A stretch of DNA of 64,000 nt, taken from NCBI GenBank assembly GCA_027924585.1, contig BSBM01001446.1, forward strand, positions 2,108,001 to 2,172,000, given 5' to 3'. A program made the translations under genes and the position numbers. A model generated the notes under the pieces. That model was not told the origin of the DNA. It made no database searches and worked only from the letters and a program-made list of their open reading frames with translations. The stretch is from Larix kaempferi (lineage: Eukaryota > Streptophyta > Pinopsida > Pinales > Pinaceae). Of the stretch, positions 31,966-45,073 are shown in pieces. Numbering within the stretch: position 1 is the first letter of the stretch; each line of letters begins with the position of its first letter.

Positions 31966-32454
31966 GCCATCGGATTGTTCCACACTTTTACATGAGCCAT
32001 TCACTCCTGTCATACTGCAAATGTCTCGTTATTTTGCCACCATCTCATTCACCCCGCAAGGAGGCCCATCAGTGTTCCCCAACACCCTCGTTCTTGGTCA
32101 CCATTATTGATCCTTGATTGAACACTTCCTCCTTGCCTGGCCATTCCTTTTGTTCGGTATAATTTTATCCCTTTTTCGGGCCGGACAAGTCCTTTACGAA
32201 AAAGGCACTTAGGGAGTTTCCGTTAAGCTCTTTTCTGACTCCTAAAAGAATGAAAAGATCGCCGAGCAATCTTGCTTCCTTTCATGCTCGTTAAAGTACC
32301 TGAAAGGGCGTCTATCTGGTATAAGTTTAACCCTTTTCCGGACCTGGTAGACTAATTACGAAAAAGGAATACTCTAGTCACACCGGCTAGAAGAGTTCTT
32401 CATTGCATCCTTTTATGCTTCTTTGGGCCTTGGAGACTAAATCTACGAAAAAGC

Positions 32455-32665
32455 AACCCCCTGGAGTCTTCTTACGTGCTTTCAGACTCTCTAAAATTGA
32501 AAGCAACCACGAGCATGAACTGTCATGGGCTCGTAAAATCCACATGACAGTACCATTTCATCCCTTCAGAGTCTTCTTATCGCTTTCAGACTCCTTAAAA
32601 TTGAAAGCAACCACGAGCATGAACTGTCCTGGGCTCGTAAAATCCACATGACAGTATCATTTTAC
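32455..32665. repeat. ~105-bp tandem duplication
   Basis: GAGTCTTCTTA...CTTTCAGACTC followed by AAAATTGAAAGCAACCACGA and ATGGGCTCGTAAAATCCACA appears twice (about 32464 and 32569). A looser related motif with GACTAA(A)T..ACGAAAAAGG occurs at 32150-32450. Confidence 0.75.
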
Positions 32666-33618
32666 ACACACTTCTTCTAGTCCCTTAACCCATGAAGAAG
32701 TCTCCTCCCGTGCCTCCTGGCACTGTGATCGATCATCTCGGCAGCACCCCCAATCAGGTCGCCTTTGTTCAGAGTATTCTGCAGTCTCCTGCCATTTTAT
32801 ATCAGCTAGAGTCTCCCTCAGACCAGTCCCCCTCCCCGATCCACTACAGCTATGATCCCTTTCCCCGTAGTCAGTTTCATATGTTGCCAGATCATTCCCA
32901 TTATCATACTCTGAACAAAGGAATTTTGAGTCCACCCACTCTACTTGCCCAGTTGTCCCCCCACAGTTTGTCAGTCCTGCCATCAGTACTATTACATTTC
33001 GGTTCTTCACCTCGCGCTCCTGTCAAGGAATCATCATTGCCTTGATAGTTGCAGGTCTCCCTCTGTCGACGACAACCCCTCTATTCCAGAGGATAGGTCA
33101 GGAGGTCCCTACGCCTTGGACTTATCACCATCTGTGGTAAGTGCCTACGGACCATTCTGAGAGGAATCATCATTGCCTCTCCGAGTGGTTGTTCCTCACA
33201 TGCTCGACTTCAACACCTTGATCGCATCGTTGAGGATCGCGTAGGATTATATCCGATCAGTTTTTAGTCGAAGACCCCGGATTTCCCCCGACTCTAGCAC
33301 ATTGGTGAGTCACTTCGGAACATCCAGTTATATGTTCCCGTGGATGTCCGGGCTGCGTTGGCGATTGTATTCGGAAGCCATCCAGCTATATGCTTCCTCA
33401 AGTACCCATATTAGTTCCAGTCCAGTGTACCATGGAGAGTATGACCCCAGTCACTATGATCCAGCAGCTCATCAGTTCCTTTGGTACCACACTCAGTAGC
33501 ACTGTTGATTGTTCCAGTGCACCAGTTCTGCAGTTCACACATGATCCGCTCAGCAGTATGTCCCAGCTTTATGTCCCCTCTGGACTCTTATGATGTACAC
33601 AATGGTCATGTCTATTAC

Positions 33619-33866
33619 AGGTCCCCCTGATCGGGCCTCACAGTTATGTTTATGTATCTTGATACGAGCATGGGTATGCCCGCCTCGTCCATATATTGAG
33701 ATTATTCCTCAGTCAGTATTTGAGGTCATGTATATTTCAGGTCCCCATTTTTTGGACCCCATTGTTATTATTATGTTATATCCTGATACGAGCATGGGTA
33801 TGCCCGCCTCGTCCATATGATCAGATGATTCCTCATCCATTATTGAGGTTATGTACTTTTAGCTCT
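33619..33866. repeat. 124-bp tandem duplication
   Basis: GATACGAGCATGGGTATGCC recurs at 33661 and 33785, each flanked by (C)AGGTCCCC and ATTCCTCA blocks. The repeated CGAGCATGGGTATGCCCGCCTCG contains the near-palindrome GGGTATGCCC. Confidence 0.8.
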
Positions 33867-33992
33867 TGCAGTTGTTCGGGATCGTTGTTCCGGGCTTCGG
33901 TTTGTTTCTTCTCTTCTCTCCACATCCCAGGAAAACCATTCATGACTTATGATGTCCATCGGCCATACGATGAGCTCCTGCCCTCGCACATC

Positions 33993-34003
33993 AGGGGGCA
34001 ATC
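33993..34003 (+). promoter_or_regulatory. GypA polypurine tract
   Basis: AGGGGGCAATC precedes the 3' LTR start TGTTAACACCC at 34004. The tract ends a few bases short of the LTR. Confidence 0.6.
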
Positions 34004-34711
34004 TGTTAACACCCAAAAAGTGCTCACTAGCTCATTTACCACATTATATGGCTCATTTGTCCATTTTCCTACCATATTCCCATTAAAAATCCCAAAAAAT
34101 CCCATTAAAAAGCCTCCAAAAGGCCTAAAATGCCTCCAAAAGGCCAAAAAACCCTCAAAATAGCCTAAAAAATGCTAAAAAACCCCCTTTTCCTCCAAAA
34201 ATAGCAAAAATCCCCTAAAAAAGGAATAAAAAATATAAAATAATGAGGAAAAGGAGGAAAAAACCCTATACAGCTGCATAAAACCATGGGTCAGCACTCC
34301 ACCACCAAAAAACTATAAATAGGTGATGGAGATCCCTTATTCCATATCCACAATCACAAGCACCCTTACTCTGTCAAAATCTCTCTCGAAACCCTAGTTC
34401 ACCTTTGAACTATTTTCACCTTGAGAGCCACTTTTGGCCCATTCCCATCATTGGAGAAGGAGAAGGAGCATCTTGAAGCTTGGAGCATCCTCTTGGACAC
34501 TGCAAAGGGCTTCATCAAACCTTCTCATTGAAGGTAATATCAATACAAAAAGCCATTCTTTCAATTTGATGTTTATGTTTCATGCATGTTTTAGAAGTAA
34601 TTTAATTTTTGTTTTAGCTTAATTAGTTTAATATACTGAACTGCTACTAAGGAGACCATTCTCCTTAGTAGGTGCTCATTTGCACAAGCTAGGGGTAAAA
34701 CCCTAGCTACA
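34004..34711 (+). repeat. GypA 3' LTR
   Basis: 708 bp, almost identical to the 5' LTR. Differences seen by eye include TGTTAAC versus TGTTAAG at the start and single changes in the A-rich and TCTGTCAAAATC blocks. Followed by the duplicated target ATCAT. Confidence 0.92.
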
Positions 34712-34716
34712 ATCAT

Positions 34717-37700
34717 TATGTAGATAAAAGCAAATGTGGTGATTAAATGATGTTAAACCTACAGGACATGGTTTTTCATTTAATAAACAAAGTGTATAAT
34801 TTCTGGATGAATCTATGCATTTGTAGGATCATTGTATATGGGTCTTTATTAACCTGAGTATTAAATGCTATTTCTGTTTCCTATATGGAACTCATATAAT
34901 ATACAATCTTCGTTTATAATTATAGTATTTCCAGTATGGAACTTGACCCTATTCGTTCAACTCATTATATGCCTAATACGGGTCACGAAATCCGATAGGG
35001 TTCAATTGCTTTACATTTGCATAAACAAATAAAATGTATTGTATCGAATACATTAACTTATTCCCAAGAGCGTTGTATCATGGGTAAGTATGAGTGTGCA
35101 AGCACGTTGCATAACTCAAATGCTATATGCATCTTCATTTCGCTACAAGGAAATGTTACCCTAAGTATTGCGACTTAGTGGACAGTGGCGTGGCCTCCAC
35201 AGCCTGTATACTTTAAGCACCATTGTTTTTATTGTTGATTTTGTGTTATTTGGGCGACCCTAACTTATGCTGACGAGGTAAGAAGGCACAACCCAATGCT
35301 CTGCGAGCATGCCAACTGTGCTGGGTTGTTACATAAACCCTGAACCACGTAAGAGCCTGTGGCTTCATTTCCAACGTTCAAACGGTTTGCATCGAGAGCT
35401 ATGCTAGGGAACCAGGGGGTCATGGTCGAGCTTGACCTGAAGTGTTTAGCTAAGCTAAGCACTATGCATTGAACGCACTATATTATTTTATTATCACCAT
35501 TTCATAACAAGTTTAAATGGAAAACCTAATCGCTCTAAATCGATGCTTGTAGGCTATGATTATCTAATGTATATCAAATATTACTTACACAACAAAGAAA
35601 TCATTTAAACAACTGGAAATCAAAATAAGTGAATGCTTTCATTAATTTCATAAATATACAACCATAACACTGTTCATCATTTCAACCCATAATTGGAATA
35701 ATAGACACAAAATATATTTAAAAACAATCCCGTGAAGGAAACCGCGAAGGGTTGATATAGTAATCTAATGCATTCATTATTTACAAAGAAACTATATTGT
35801 TGTAGAGCTTAGTATTTCATTACAGCTCAGGGTCCGTGTATGGGGAAATCGAATAAGAAACCAAGTCGAGGACCGACGAACCTAAAATATGGTCGACCCC
35901 AAACTTTAAGCGTTCAAGTTTTTTGCTCGCATCACACATTACAAATTATAATAAAAGCGTGTAGCTACCTACAGGCTAAGCAAGCCTTCACTCTTTTCTC
36001 ATCACTGTCGCAGGAATCTGCGAGCATGGCCGAGGGCCCAAAACATTTTAATGTTGCAAACCAACAACCATAACCAAGTCTTAAGTTACCCCCTCAACAC
36101 CCAGGAAGTTAACTTGAGAGACAAAGCGAGGACGGGTCACCTCGACAGTATGGATACCCTTTCTCCTTCGCCGAGGTTGTGGTGTCAGTTGTAGAAGCAC
36201 CCAAAACTCCCTCGTCAAACCCTGGTTCCTGTCACAACAAACGGTGCAACTAACGTTAGTTGGGGCAATAAGAAGTGAAAGGTAAAACATTGTGGTAAAA
36301 AGGATGACTACTATAACTACTCACCTTTAGGGTTCGAGCTAGACACAACATCCAAGGTCTGGCTACTCTACACCTACACAGTGGAAGCAGGACAATGTCA
36401 AGTGGGTAGCATTACAAGCTACAACTGAAACCAACAAACGAAACTGATAACCAAGTTTAAGATGGGTGTGTTTACCTGCTTTGCGTGGCCGTGGGACAGT
36501 GAGCCTCCTGTTGCCCTTCACCATGCCAAAGAACGTGCTTATAACTAGATTAAAGGGCATGAGCCCTCTGCTCGGAGTAGAGGTTCTCCATGAGATTCGT
36601 TGATGTGCCAAATGAGAATACCGTCAAGAAGACCAAATTTTTGTGAGCTCGGTGGAACCAGACGAGACAATGGTGACCACTGAGCCCGGTGGTTCTTTTC
36701 ATTAATCGTTGGTACATTGAAATGTTGGCGCCAACTTCCATTTTTTTAGATCAACGGTGTCGATGACTTCGCAGCACCCAAGAACCCACCCGGATCACTA
36801 TCCACGGGGTATAACGCTGTGGCATTAAGTTGTAATCAGTGGAGCCTTAATTGAAACGAAGGTCGGGTTGGTGACACTACGTGTGAGCCAGCTCGGGCTA
36901 GCTGGCCACGCGTTTGTTTTCCATGTTGAGTGGCATTCTCCATGTCATCGAGAGTGCTATTTACCTACCAGGAGGGCACACCCGACGAGGTTTAAAATAG
37001 TGGTTCACAAGCGTTTGTCTGCGTGGCAATAGCTTGAGTCAAGCACAGTCACCATGCCAACTTGTGTATGCGTATCATACAAACCTTTGCAGTTTACAAA
37101 CCAACATATTAACACGTTATAACATGAGAAATCATTTACGCCATGGCCAAAGGTTGGAGCAGTCATTGTGATATTGGTTATATGCATTATGGTTTGGTAT
37201 GAAGCACATAACCCAAAGTTACGTTATATTTAATGTTTGCCACATATATAATATGTTAATATATTATTCGTGTTTGCATTTCAACCTTGGTATTGGAGTT
37301 ATGTTTGTTGCCATATGTATAGAGGTTATGTTAAGACTTTAACATGTTACTTGCAAACCTTTGTTAATGATATATCATGGTGGTAATATGTTATGGTTCG
37401 ACATTATGTCAACCATTTGAATATATGATATATATAATATATATTATATAGAATTATATATTATATTATATAGTTTATATATGTTGTGTGAGCAAATAGA
37501 TGTGACATTATTACCTTTAATAATGTTATTATATTAAGACTTCATTATGAAAATAGCATAAGTGCTTAAGTTAAAAGCATTAATCCTAGGTGTGTTATAA
37601 CTTAACCCTAGAGCTTAGAGTTATAACGTTATATAGGTTGTAGGTCATTAACCAGGTTATAACATATAACCATGATAATGTATGCTTAAATATTATTTAG

Positions 37701-37962
37701 CATAGGGTCTATAAAGGCTAATGTCCGATCTTATTGACATGTTAAGAGTTTAATACTTTTGGAAATATAAAAGTATTATTGTCACTTATTTATTTAAAAG
37801 TGTCGCAACTGCTTTAGCATAGAGTATTATGTTGTTTAGTTCCTAATATTGAAGTGGGCCCTACACTATAGTCTACATATGGGTGCATCAGCACAGCAGT
37901 ACAAGTCTGTCAAGTGAAGACAGTTGCGTGTTTAGCAACAGAAGTATTAGTGTAGTGTTATG
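34717..37962 (+). mobile_element. GypC 5' LTR, middle part
   Basis: Resumes the sequence interrupted by GypA (the target ATCAT joins 24708 to 34717). No gene is supported. The interval 35250-36990 is GC-richer than its flanks, and 37425-37485 is an AT dinucleotide-rich stretch. The last 111 bp (37852-37962) are duplicated after LARD1. Assignment to the same LTR as 23412 and 48510 is inference from position and orientation. Confidence 0.45.
37852..37962 (+). repeat. 111-bp direct repeat, left copy (flanks LARD1)
   Basis: AAGTGGGCCCTACACTATAG to GTGTTATG. The right copy is at 48280-48390, with roughly ten differences. The copies directly abut the outer ends of LARD1, far longer than an integrase-made target duplication. 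Confidence 0.85.
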
Positions 37963-40900
37963 ACATCCCTCATTTTTAGCCTTAATAAATTTTACAAATG
38001 TATTTTGTAACTCTAATTATGACCCTGGTGAGGAGATCAAGGCCAAGGCCCCACCAGTGGATCTTGAAAATAAGTTTTGTGATTTATTCTTAAGATTTAA
38101 ATTAGTGATGGACACAACCAAGTGACATGCGAGCAAAGCCACAAAAAGAAAAAAGATGAAGGGCATATAGCCTTCCAACATCTAATAATAGGTGATGGGT
38201 ATCGTCTTAGTACCACAGACACTTGAGGAGAGTGATTTTATAGGTAAGCCTTAAAAGTTTAAGTGTCATCATGGGTGGCGAGAACGGTTACTCGTCGCAA
38301 TACTCCCATTTAGTTTCTAAGCAACCTCTTCCAATAGGAAGATAACTAGGATTTGAAAATCCTAAGTAAACTAAAAAGATCATTTTAATTTTTCTAATAA
38401 GAAGTGTTAGACAAACCTCCTAAAATAAAGTTAAATTGAGCTTATTAAAGTGATGGTTTTGATAAAAACTAGTTTATTAACTTAGTATATGTATATAATT
38501 ATAGGCTACACTATGGGATAATAGTGTAATTGACTATAATATAATAATGTAATACTTAGCATAAATTAGTACTCCATATATATATATCGTGGGAAGGAGG
38601 CATAGCCTATCTAATTAAATGTCTGGAACATGATAGTTAAAATGCATGTAGACTTGGATTAAGGGCATAGTCCCTAAAAGTTTTATTATATATATATATA
38701 TATTAATATAAGTCAAAAGAGAAGTGTCTAACTATATCATAGGGAAGGAGGAATAGAGTACCATGTTAAAACATGTATATATGATATGCATATGAACGAA
38801 AAACATAAAATTATTAAAATAATAAATGTTAAATGATATATATTTTGAGAGAACTCTAAAGGGAAAAACATAACTGAAGGGGTTACTCTCGACCAGCTCT
38901 CGACAAGTTTTGCGGGTTATTGGTGCATTAAAGAGAGTAGTCGCTCAAAATGGAACGAAACTCAATCTTTTCACATTAAGCATTGAATGAGCCGAAGTTT
39001 CGGGGAACCTCTCTGGTGATTGGTGTTAAGGTTGGAGTATTTTTGTGATGAAAGCTTCGATGGTTTCCACTTGGCATTGTGTAACCCTAACTGAACTACA
39101 ATTCCCTTGTAGAAGGGATCTTTCCAACACTTGGTGAAACTCCCAAGAAGAACAACGATACGGTGAGTCTTTGAATAGGGAGTGGGGGGAGACAGAAGGG
39201 GCGGTCTTGGAGGACAGAGGTAATGATTGATAGGATCCTCGCTTGAGGAATATGAGAGGTCTCGGGTTTCCTTCTCAGAATGCCAAAATATTATACTCTT
39301 CGAACGGTTCGAGTTCTTCTATTCACATGGAGATCAAATTTTGCAATTGACAAAAGATTAATTTAAACGCTCATCTAACCGTTCTTGTTCTCTGCAACTG
39401 GGTTGAATGCACCTTGCCTGAATGAGGATCATCTGTATAGTTGAGTGTTGTCGGGTTATGGAGGATCGATATGCTTTCCTTTAAATTCTTAAATGGACAT
39501 CTTCTTGAAAGGAGTGACAGTATGTATAATATCTCTATGCATACATAAGCTACCGCAATAAGGTTTGATTCTCGTTGTTGATATGAATTCCTAAATCTCA
39601 GATTTCTGTATAGGGTTTTATATTTTTTTACTGTTGAAACCCTGGTTGCCATGACTTTGTAGACACCTGTATACATATGGCCTTTGTCTACGCATAAAGA
39701 GTGAAAGCTCTATGTTTCATCTCATACAGCCACGATTTGGTGGGAGACCTTGGTTTTATTTTTCTACTGTCTTTGAGTAGACCTCTGTTGAAAACTCTGT
39801 AGGAATCATGCTGTCACGACTTCTTTTTGTATGGATCCCAATTATTTATCTTCGTTATAGTTGTTTGACATACTATCAAGTATGTGGATCTTGGACGAAA
39901 TCTCTGTTTGAAGAGTTTAATGTCAAATACATTATGAAACTCCGTTTGGGTAGGTTACGATTGGGTTGCCCAATCTCCTTGAAAAAGAATCTCGAGAACT
40001 CACTCTGCAATACTATTGAACGTAGCTGAAATGCATTAAAGTATACTAAGAATTTGGGTGATCTCTCTCTCGAGAGGATCGTCCCCAAAACATATACTTT
40101 TAACTAGTTGATTTGGTTTTTACAAGTCGTTCCATTAAGAGGATTGACCGAATTTAAATTCTAGTCTTCAGATTTTTGTCACGTTGGGTAGAATTTTGCA
40201 TGGCGTCTCTACCAGTTGGAAGGATAGATATATTGCTTTTCATCTTGCTTGAAGTATGCCACTCAAACCCCCAATCTGAATCTTTGTTTGATACGTGTCC
40301 AGCGTTTGACTGCGAGCTGATCTTGTCAGTTCATAGGATTAGATCTCCCATCAAGGTACCTCGATTTTATTTTAGCCTGTGTTTTAAATTTTATATCTCT
40401 ATTGTTTATATCTCTTAATTAGGCTGTCAAAAATATAGAGGGTAATCCTTCTGGTCCATCCTTGCAATATTTTTGGTTCTTTGTATAAGAGATAACGCCC
40501 AGCCTGTGTGTACTTCATTAAATAGAGAGCCACCGTAAATAAGCTAATACTCTAACTTTTGGTTGCGATCTCCGCTTCTACCATTAAAGATTGCAGCATA
40601 TATGGTTAATCATAGAATGAACAACTTTTGTCTAACCTCTATTACCTTAGTATCATGTTTACATCCGATTTACAACCTAGATGAAGAAAAACCAATTCCG
40701 TGAGTTATGATTTGTTTTACCTTCAAACTGGATTATAACTGCTCTAGGTTAGAAAGATTTCCCAGCTGTATCAAGACATTATTAGATTTTGCTCTGTCTA
40801 AATTTTTGTATTACATATTCGAGATAACAGATCCATGACACGTACTATGTCCCTTAGGTGTTTTTATGCTACTAGTTATTTTTGTTTAGAATATTTTTTT

Positions 40901-42035
40901 TTGGTTGAGTTGTGTATGCATAGGTTCTGACCTTCCTCATTCTGATCGCTATTTTGTAGATCTGGAGGTTTTGGTATAGATGAGGTTCATTCATATAATA
41001 TGCGTACTATAATGATTACTATAGGTAGGCCTTTGTCTAGTTAGAATGGGAAAGGTTTTAAAAAGTCATATTAGAGCAATCTTATATAAGGAATGCCAAG
41101 CTCTATAGTTTTAAGTAGTAGTTTGGTTGTAAGTAAGAAAATGAAGCTATTACTTATTTTTCTAAAAATGGTCATTAGGTAAGAGTCTAGTTAAGCCTTA
41201 CTGGAATTTGACTTATGAAACTATTTTACTAAAGAATAAACTCTTATCATTGTGCTGATGTTCACGCACAAGTCGGGGAAAAAAATACTTCTCTATGAAA
41301 GATCCCTTGAGAAAGTGGATTGTGAAAACTTACAACATCAGTGTTGTGGAAATGTACCTTGCTTATGAATACATAAAATAAAAAAAACCTTTGTGGACAT
41401 AGCCTGAGGTTCGGGTGAACCACGTTAAAAATTGTCTCTCTTTGATGTGTCAAATTTTGTGTATTGTGTTTTGTATGGATATGACCCATCGTTCTACATG
41501 GCTTTTTATATGAGAACTTTAAGGTTGTTTAAACATAATTTTTAATGAATGCATATATTTATATTTTTTTGCCTCTAACTTGAATGTGTCTCATGATTTT
41601 TCTATACATGAATGTACATTCCAGTTTGTAATATTTAAAAGTGGACTAAGGGGACTTTTGTTAGATAAAATGTTTTATTATTGTCAATTTTTCTAACTAT
41701 GGAAAGTATGGGATACAATAGAATGTTCCTTTTACTTACGATTGAAAAGAAAGTTAAAAGGAGTAGGATAGTTAATTTCATATTAATACAGTGATTACAA
41801 TGCTTAAATGTACGATCTCCTTTTTATGTAAATCCTTTAAATAAGAAGATCGCTAAAGTTCAAGTAGGAGCATTTATAAATCTATATTGAGTATTTAAGG
41901 TTGATACATTAATGCCTGTTTAGAGTATCAAATCCCTCCCTTATGTGTGAAGTTTCGTAGAATTTAGTAACCATTGTGAAAAGTTATCTTGAAAATTTCA
42001 CTAAATTACTAATATGGAAAAATGGGTTCGTGACA
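37961..42035 (+). repeat. LARD1 5' LTR
   Basis: 4.1 kb. Open frames inside (for example 39808-40029, repeated at 46919-47101) are LTR sequence, not genes. The first bases are TGACATCCC rather than TGTAACATCCC as in the 3' LTR, so the terminus is slightly altered. Confidence 0.85.
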
Positions 42036-42037
42036 AA

Positions 42038-42051
42038 TGGTATCAGAGGTT
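42038..42051 (+). promoter_or_regulatory. LARD1 primer-binding site
   Basis: TGGTATCAGAGGTT, two bases after the LTR, matches the complement of initiator Met-tRNA for its first 11 bases. Confidence 0.85.
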
Positions 42052-45000
42052 TAGGTTACAAACACAAGGGCCTATTGGGCTCAACATGAGATAAATGATT
42101 TTGGAGGCTAGTGCAGTTGTTCTTGTTTCGTTTTGGATGCATGACTGATGGAATGAGGGGAAAAATGTTGTCTGAGTTCAACTCCAAAGTTTCTCCAAAG
42201 AAGTAAGGATAAGTATTTTATCCTCATAAAATTGTGAGTCAGGAATGTTGACCGTGTCGTAAGTTTCCTTTGTCATACTTAGTTGACTTTACTTGAAAAT
42301 ATATAACAAGGAAGGCATATGTAATACTTTAATCAATGAAAGAAAATGATTTACTTTGTGACAGAAGGAATCATTGTTTATTGAAGTAATTAGAACTGTT
42401 ACAATATGGTAAAAGCAATGTTAGTATGAAAAACCTATTCTAGGACATAACCATAGGATCAAAATAGATGAAGCATGCCCAAAGAAATACTAGTTTGTAA
42501 ATAATCCATATGAAGGATGTAGCAATATAGATGAAGTTATATGTTTTCTGAGATTGATGTGAGTCATGTGTAATTTTTGTATCATGATTGAAAACTCGTT
42601 AAAGGAGAAAAGGAAACATTATAAATCCTTTTGTTAATTGTTGATTCATAATTTGATGTCATTTTGTAAAACCCTAAGTATAATAAATATATAAAGATAT
42701 GTAAAACTTGAGCAAGGCATATTAATACATTAATTATGCATAGTGTTCTTGACTTGCAGCTTAAACCTAAATAAGGAATTTCAATTTTTCATAGTAACAT
42801 CAAAAGGATTCTCGTTGTAGTTATTGTTATAAGAATTACTATGTACACTATAAATGAGCTTCATTAGATTACAGAGTAGAGTTATCACTTTACACCAAAG
42901 AAGTAAGTTGGTTAGGTTGTGTAAAGTCACATGAAAATCTTCAATTATCATAGCTATAATTTATTTAAGAATGCATGGTTGTTGAATATTCTTGTGCTAG
43001 TTTTCATGGAATGCTATATCAGAACATATAACCTCTTAGATGAGGGAATAGTTACATTTTTTGAAAACAAATGTTGGTTCCCAAATATCGAAGTTATAAT
43101 GAACATAGTTTTAGTTAGATTTTAGTAATATGCTGATTGCAAAACACTGTTGACTTTCTTTTATTTTTTTTATGTGGATCAAATAGTATGGAGTTGACAG
43201 ACTAAGTAATTATTAAGCCTGAATAATGAAAGTATGGTTGAATTTGACATACTAGATTACAATATATGTTTAAAAAGCACAAACGGATTCACGAGATGAG
43301 ATGGCCGACGTAATGAAATATTATTTTCATTTATGAAAAATCGTTATTTTATTAAGATCTTATTACTTAACTTCTCATGGTTATTAGAATCGGAAAGTAT
43401 AAGATTAAAGATATCTTATTATGTGGAATTGCATTATGATTCTTAGATAAAGTTATGTTATATCTTTTAACAAAGATTGATGCATATCAAGAACAGAGAT
43501 TTTGTTAAAAGTATGAGTTTGACTAAAAGAATCCTAAAATTTTGTCATGGTCGATTGATCATAGGATATTTTGAAAGAGTATCAAAAAGAATATATTTAG
43601 ATGATGAGTCTCAAATGGATCTATATGTAACTGAATTATGATACTAACAAGTTTGTTTGTTAGTAGATTTAACCTCAGATTCACAATATGAATATTGAAA
43701 AATTTATATTCATACATCAGGGTGAATTGAGAGGAATGCGCAAGTTATTAAAATAGCATGTGTGTAATGCTATGGAACTAATGTGTTCAATTGTTGAGTT
43801 ATTAAAGAAAATAAATTCATTCTATTATACTAACATTTCAGGAAGTGATCTTAACGACTACTCATGACAAAATCAAAGAAGAACATTGATTATAAAACTT
43901 ATATATACAAGTTAATCTATAACGCTCAAGAGTAATTAATGATTTACTCTACATATTATTTGGATTACAGGATGGTATGAATCACGATTTGGTGATAAAA
44001 CTTATGATTAATGATGTGTAATAATCAAAATGCATAGAATGTGATAAGCAAATAAGTGAATATATTTGTTGTTATCATGATGCATGTGGCATATAGAATG
44101 ATTGTTATCATGTAAATTTCCAAAACTCAAACAAGAAGGTTTAAATTATGTAATCAAACATAGCAGAAAGGAGGCTCCTACATTCATTTTCTAGCCATTG
44201 TAGGAGGAAACTTCCCTAAAAATTATATGTGGTAATATTCCCCAAGGAAGTGGAATAGAGTAGGTGGCTCGTTGAATGTTATACTGACCCATAAGACCTA
44301 GGAAATCTTGATATCCATCGAATTGAGCATGTGGCTCACTATGTTTTCTTCCTTGTGGCAATTCCTAAAAACAAGAAAGTGGAGGAATGCACAAGAGATT
44401 CGATGAGGGGAATGGCGATGAAGTGAATGGTAGAGGTAGTATGAAATCTGAACTAGTTCAACCACATTGCTGAGTTCAATATTGCCAAAGGTAGAAGTAT
44501 TACTATTGAGCACAATAAGTAATTATCATACTACTGATACATAAAATATCACTGTTGAGTTTACAAAAAATGTTTCTAACTGCAAAGTTTTAGTTACAGG
44601 TTTTATTTATAAGTTTTAACTCGAGGACGAGTTGTGTGTTCAGCAAAGGATTGTTGAAAACTCAGGAGAGAGTTTGATGATCAACAAAGTGCTGTTGAAA
44701 TATTGTGTTATGACATAACTAATATTGAATGATTTGTATTATGAGCTAATAGATGTTTTTATGTGTGAATGTTATAAATGCTAGAGTAAGAAAATATGCC
44801 CTCAAGGATGAGGATGATTGATAAATGATTAACATTTACTGTTTGAAATTTTGTATACTGAAAAATGTTTGAAGATTTGGTATGATCTGTACAGATGTAC
44901 AAGATGTGAAATAAGTGCGAAGACTTGTAAAATTCAAGAGAGTTCGAAGATGATCAAGAATACCTAAAAAGGGGAGATGACAAGGGAATTAAAGAATGAT

Positions 45001-45060
45001 GACTTGGAAAGAGTAGAAAAATTACAAAGAAGTATGAACACCGAGGATAGTGTTATTCTT
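42052..45060 (+). other. LARD1 non-coding interior
   Basis: AT-rich, with stops in all frames throughout. No Gag, RT or integrase motif found. Near the 3' end are two perfect inverted repeats with the loop AGGA (44618-44633 and 44800-44813). The same hairpin form is next to the GypM purine tract. Confidence 0.65.
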
Positions 45061-45073
45061 AAGGGGAGGAGTA
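45061..45073 (+). promoter_or_regulatory. LARD1 polypurine tract
   Basis: AAGGGGAGGAGTA directly before the 3' LTR start TGTAACATCCC. Confidence 0.8.

Larger units (their letters stand above)
31241..33992 (+). other. GypA 3' untranslated region with repeats
   Basis: About 2.75 kb without recognisable coding. It contains a 149-bp unit in three copies, a ~105-bp duplication and a 124-bp duplication, annotated separately. The 117-codon frames at 32692-33045 (plus) and 32657-33010 (minus) have no domain and overlap each other. Near 31391, CATGGGGGCAGATCATTAAC resembles the real purine tract and LTR start and may be an abandoned copy. Confidence 0.6.
24709..34711 (+). mobile_element. GypA: young non-autonomous Tat-like Ty3/gypsy element
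   Basis: A 10,003-bp element with two 708-bp LTRs that differ at only about four to five positions by eye, and a perfect target duplication ATCAT (24704-24708, 34712-34716). Order: LTR, structured leader, gag, protease with extra zinc knuckles, the first few codons of RT, then about 2.8 kb of repeat-rich non-coding DNA and the 3' LTR. RT, RNase H and integrase are absent, so transposition would need enzymes in trans, for example from a GypB-like relative. The near-identical LTRs indicate a recent insertion. Confidence 0.9.

Noticed and set aside
32692-33045. 117-codon frame in the GypA 3' region as a possible extra ORF or second RNase H
   Set aside because: No DGAS or NNQAEY motif, Ser/Pro-rich composition, and an equally long frame on the opposite strand. 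No sign of selection can be shown.
38680-38710. TA dinucleotide runs (also 45640-45820, 37425-37485) as possible origins or matrix attachment sites
   Set aside because: Ordinary AT microsatellites in AT-rich LTR DNA; nothing else supports a function.
39808-40029. Frame repeated at 46919-47101
   Set aside because: The two are the same position in the LARD1 LTR pair. Conservation follows from LTR identity at insertion, and the second copy is shortened by a stop.
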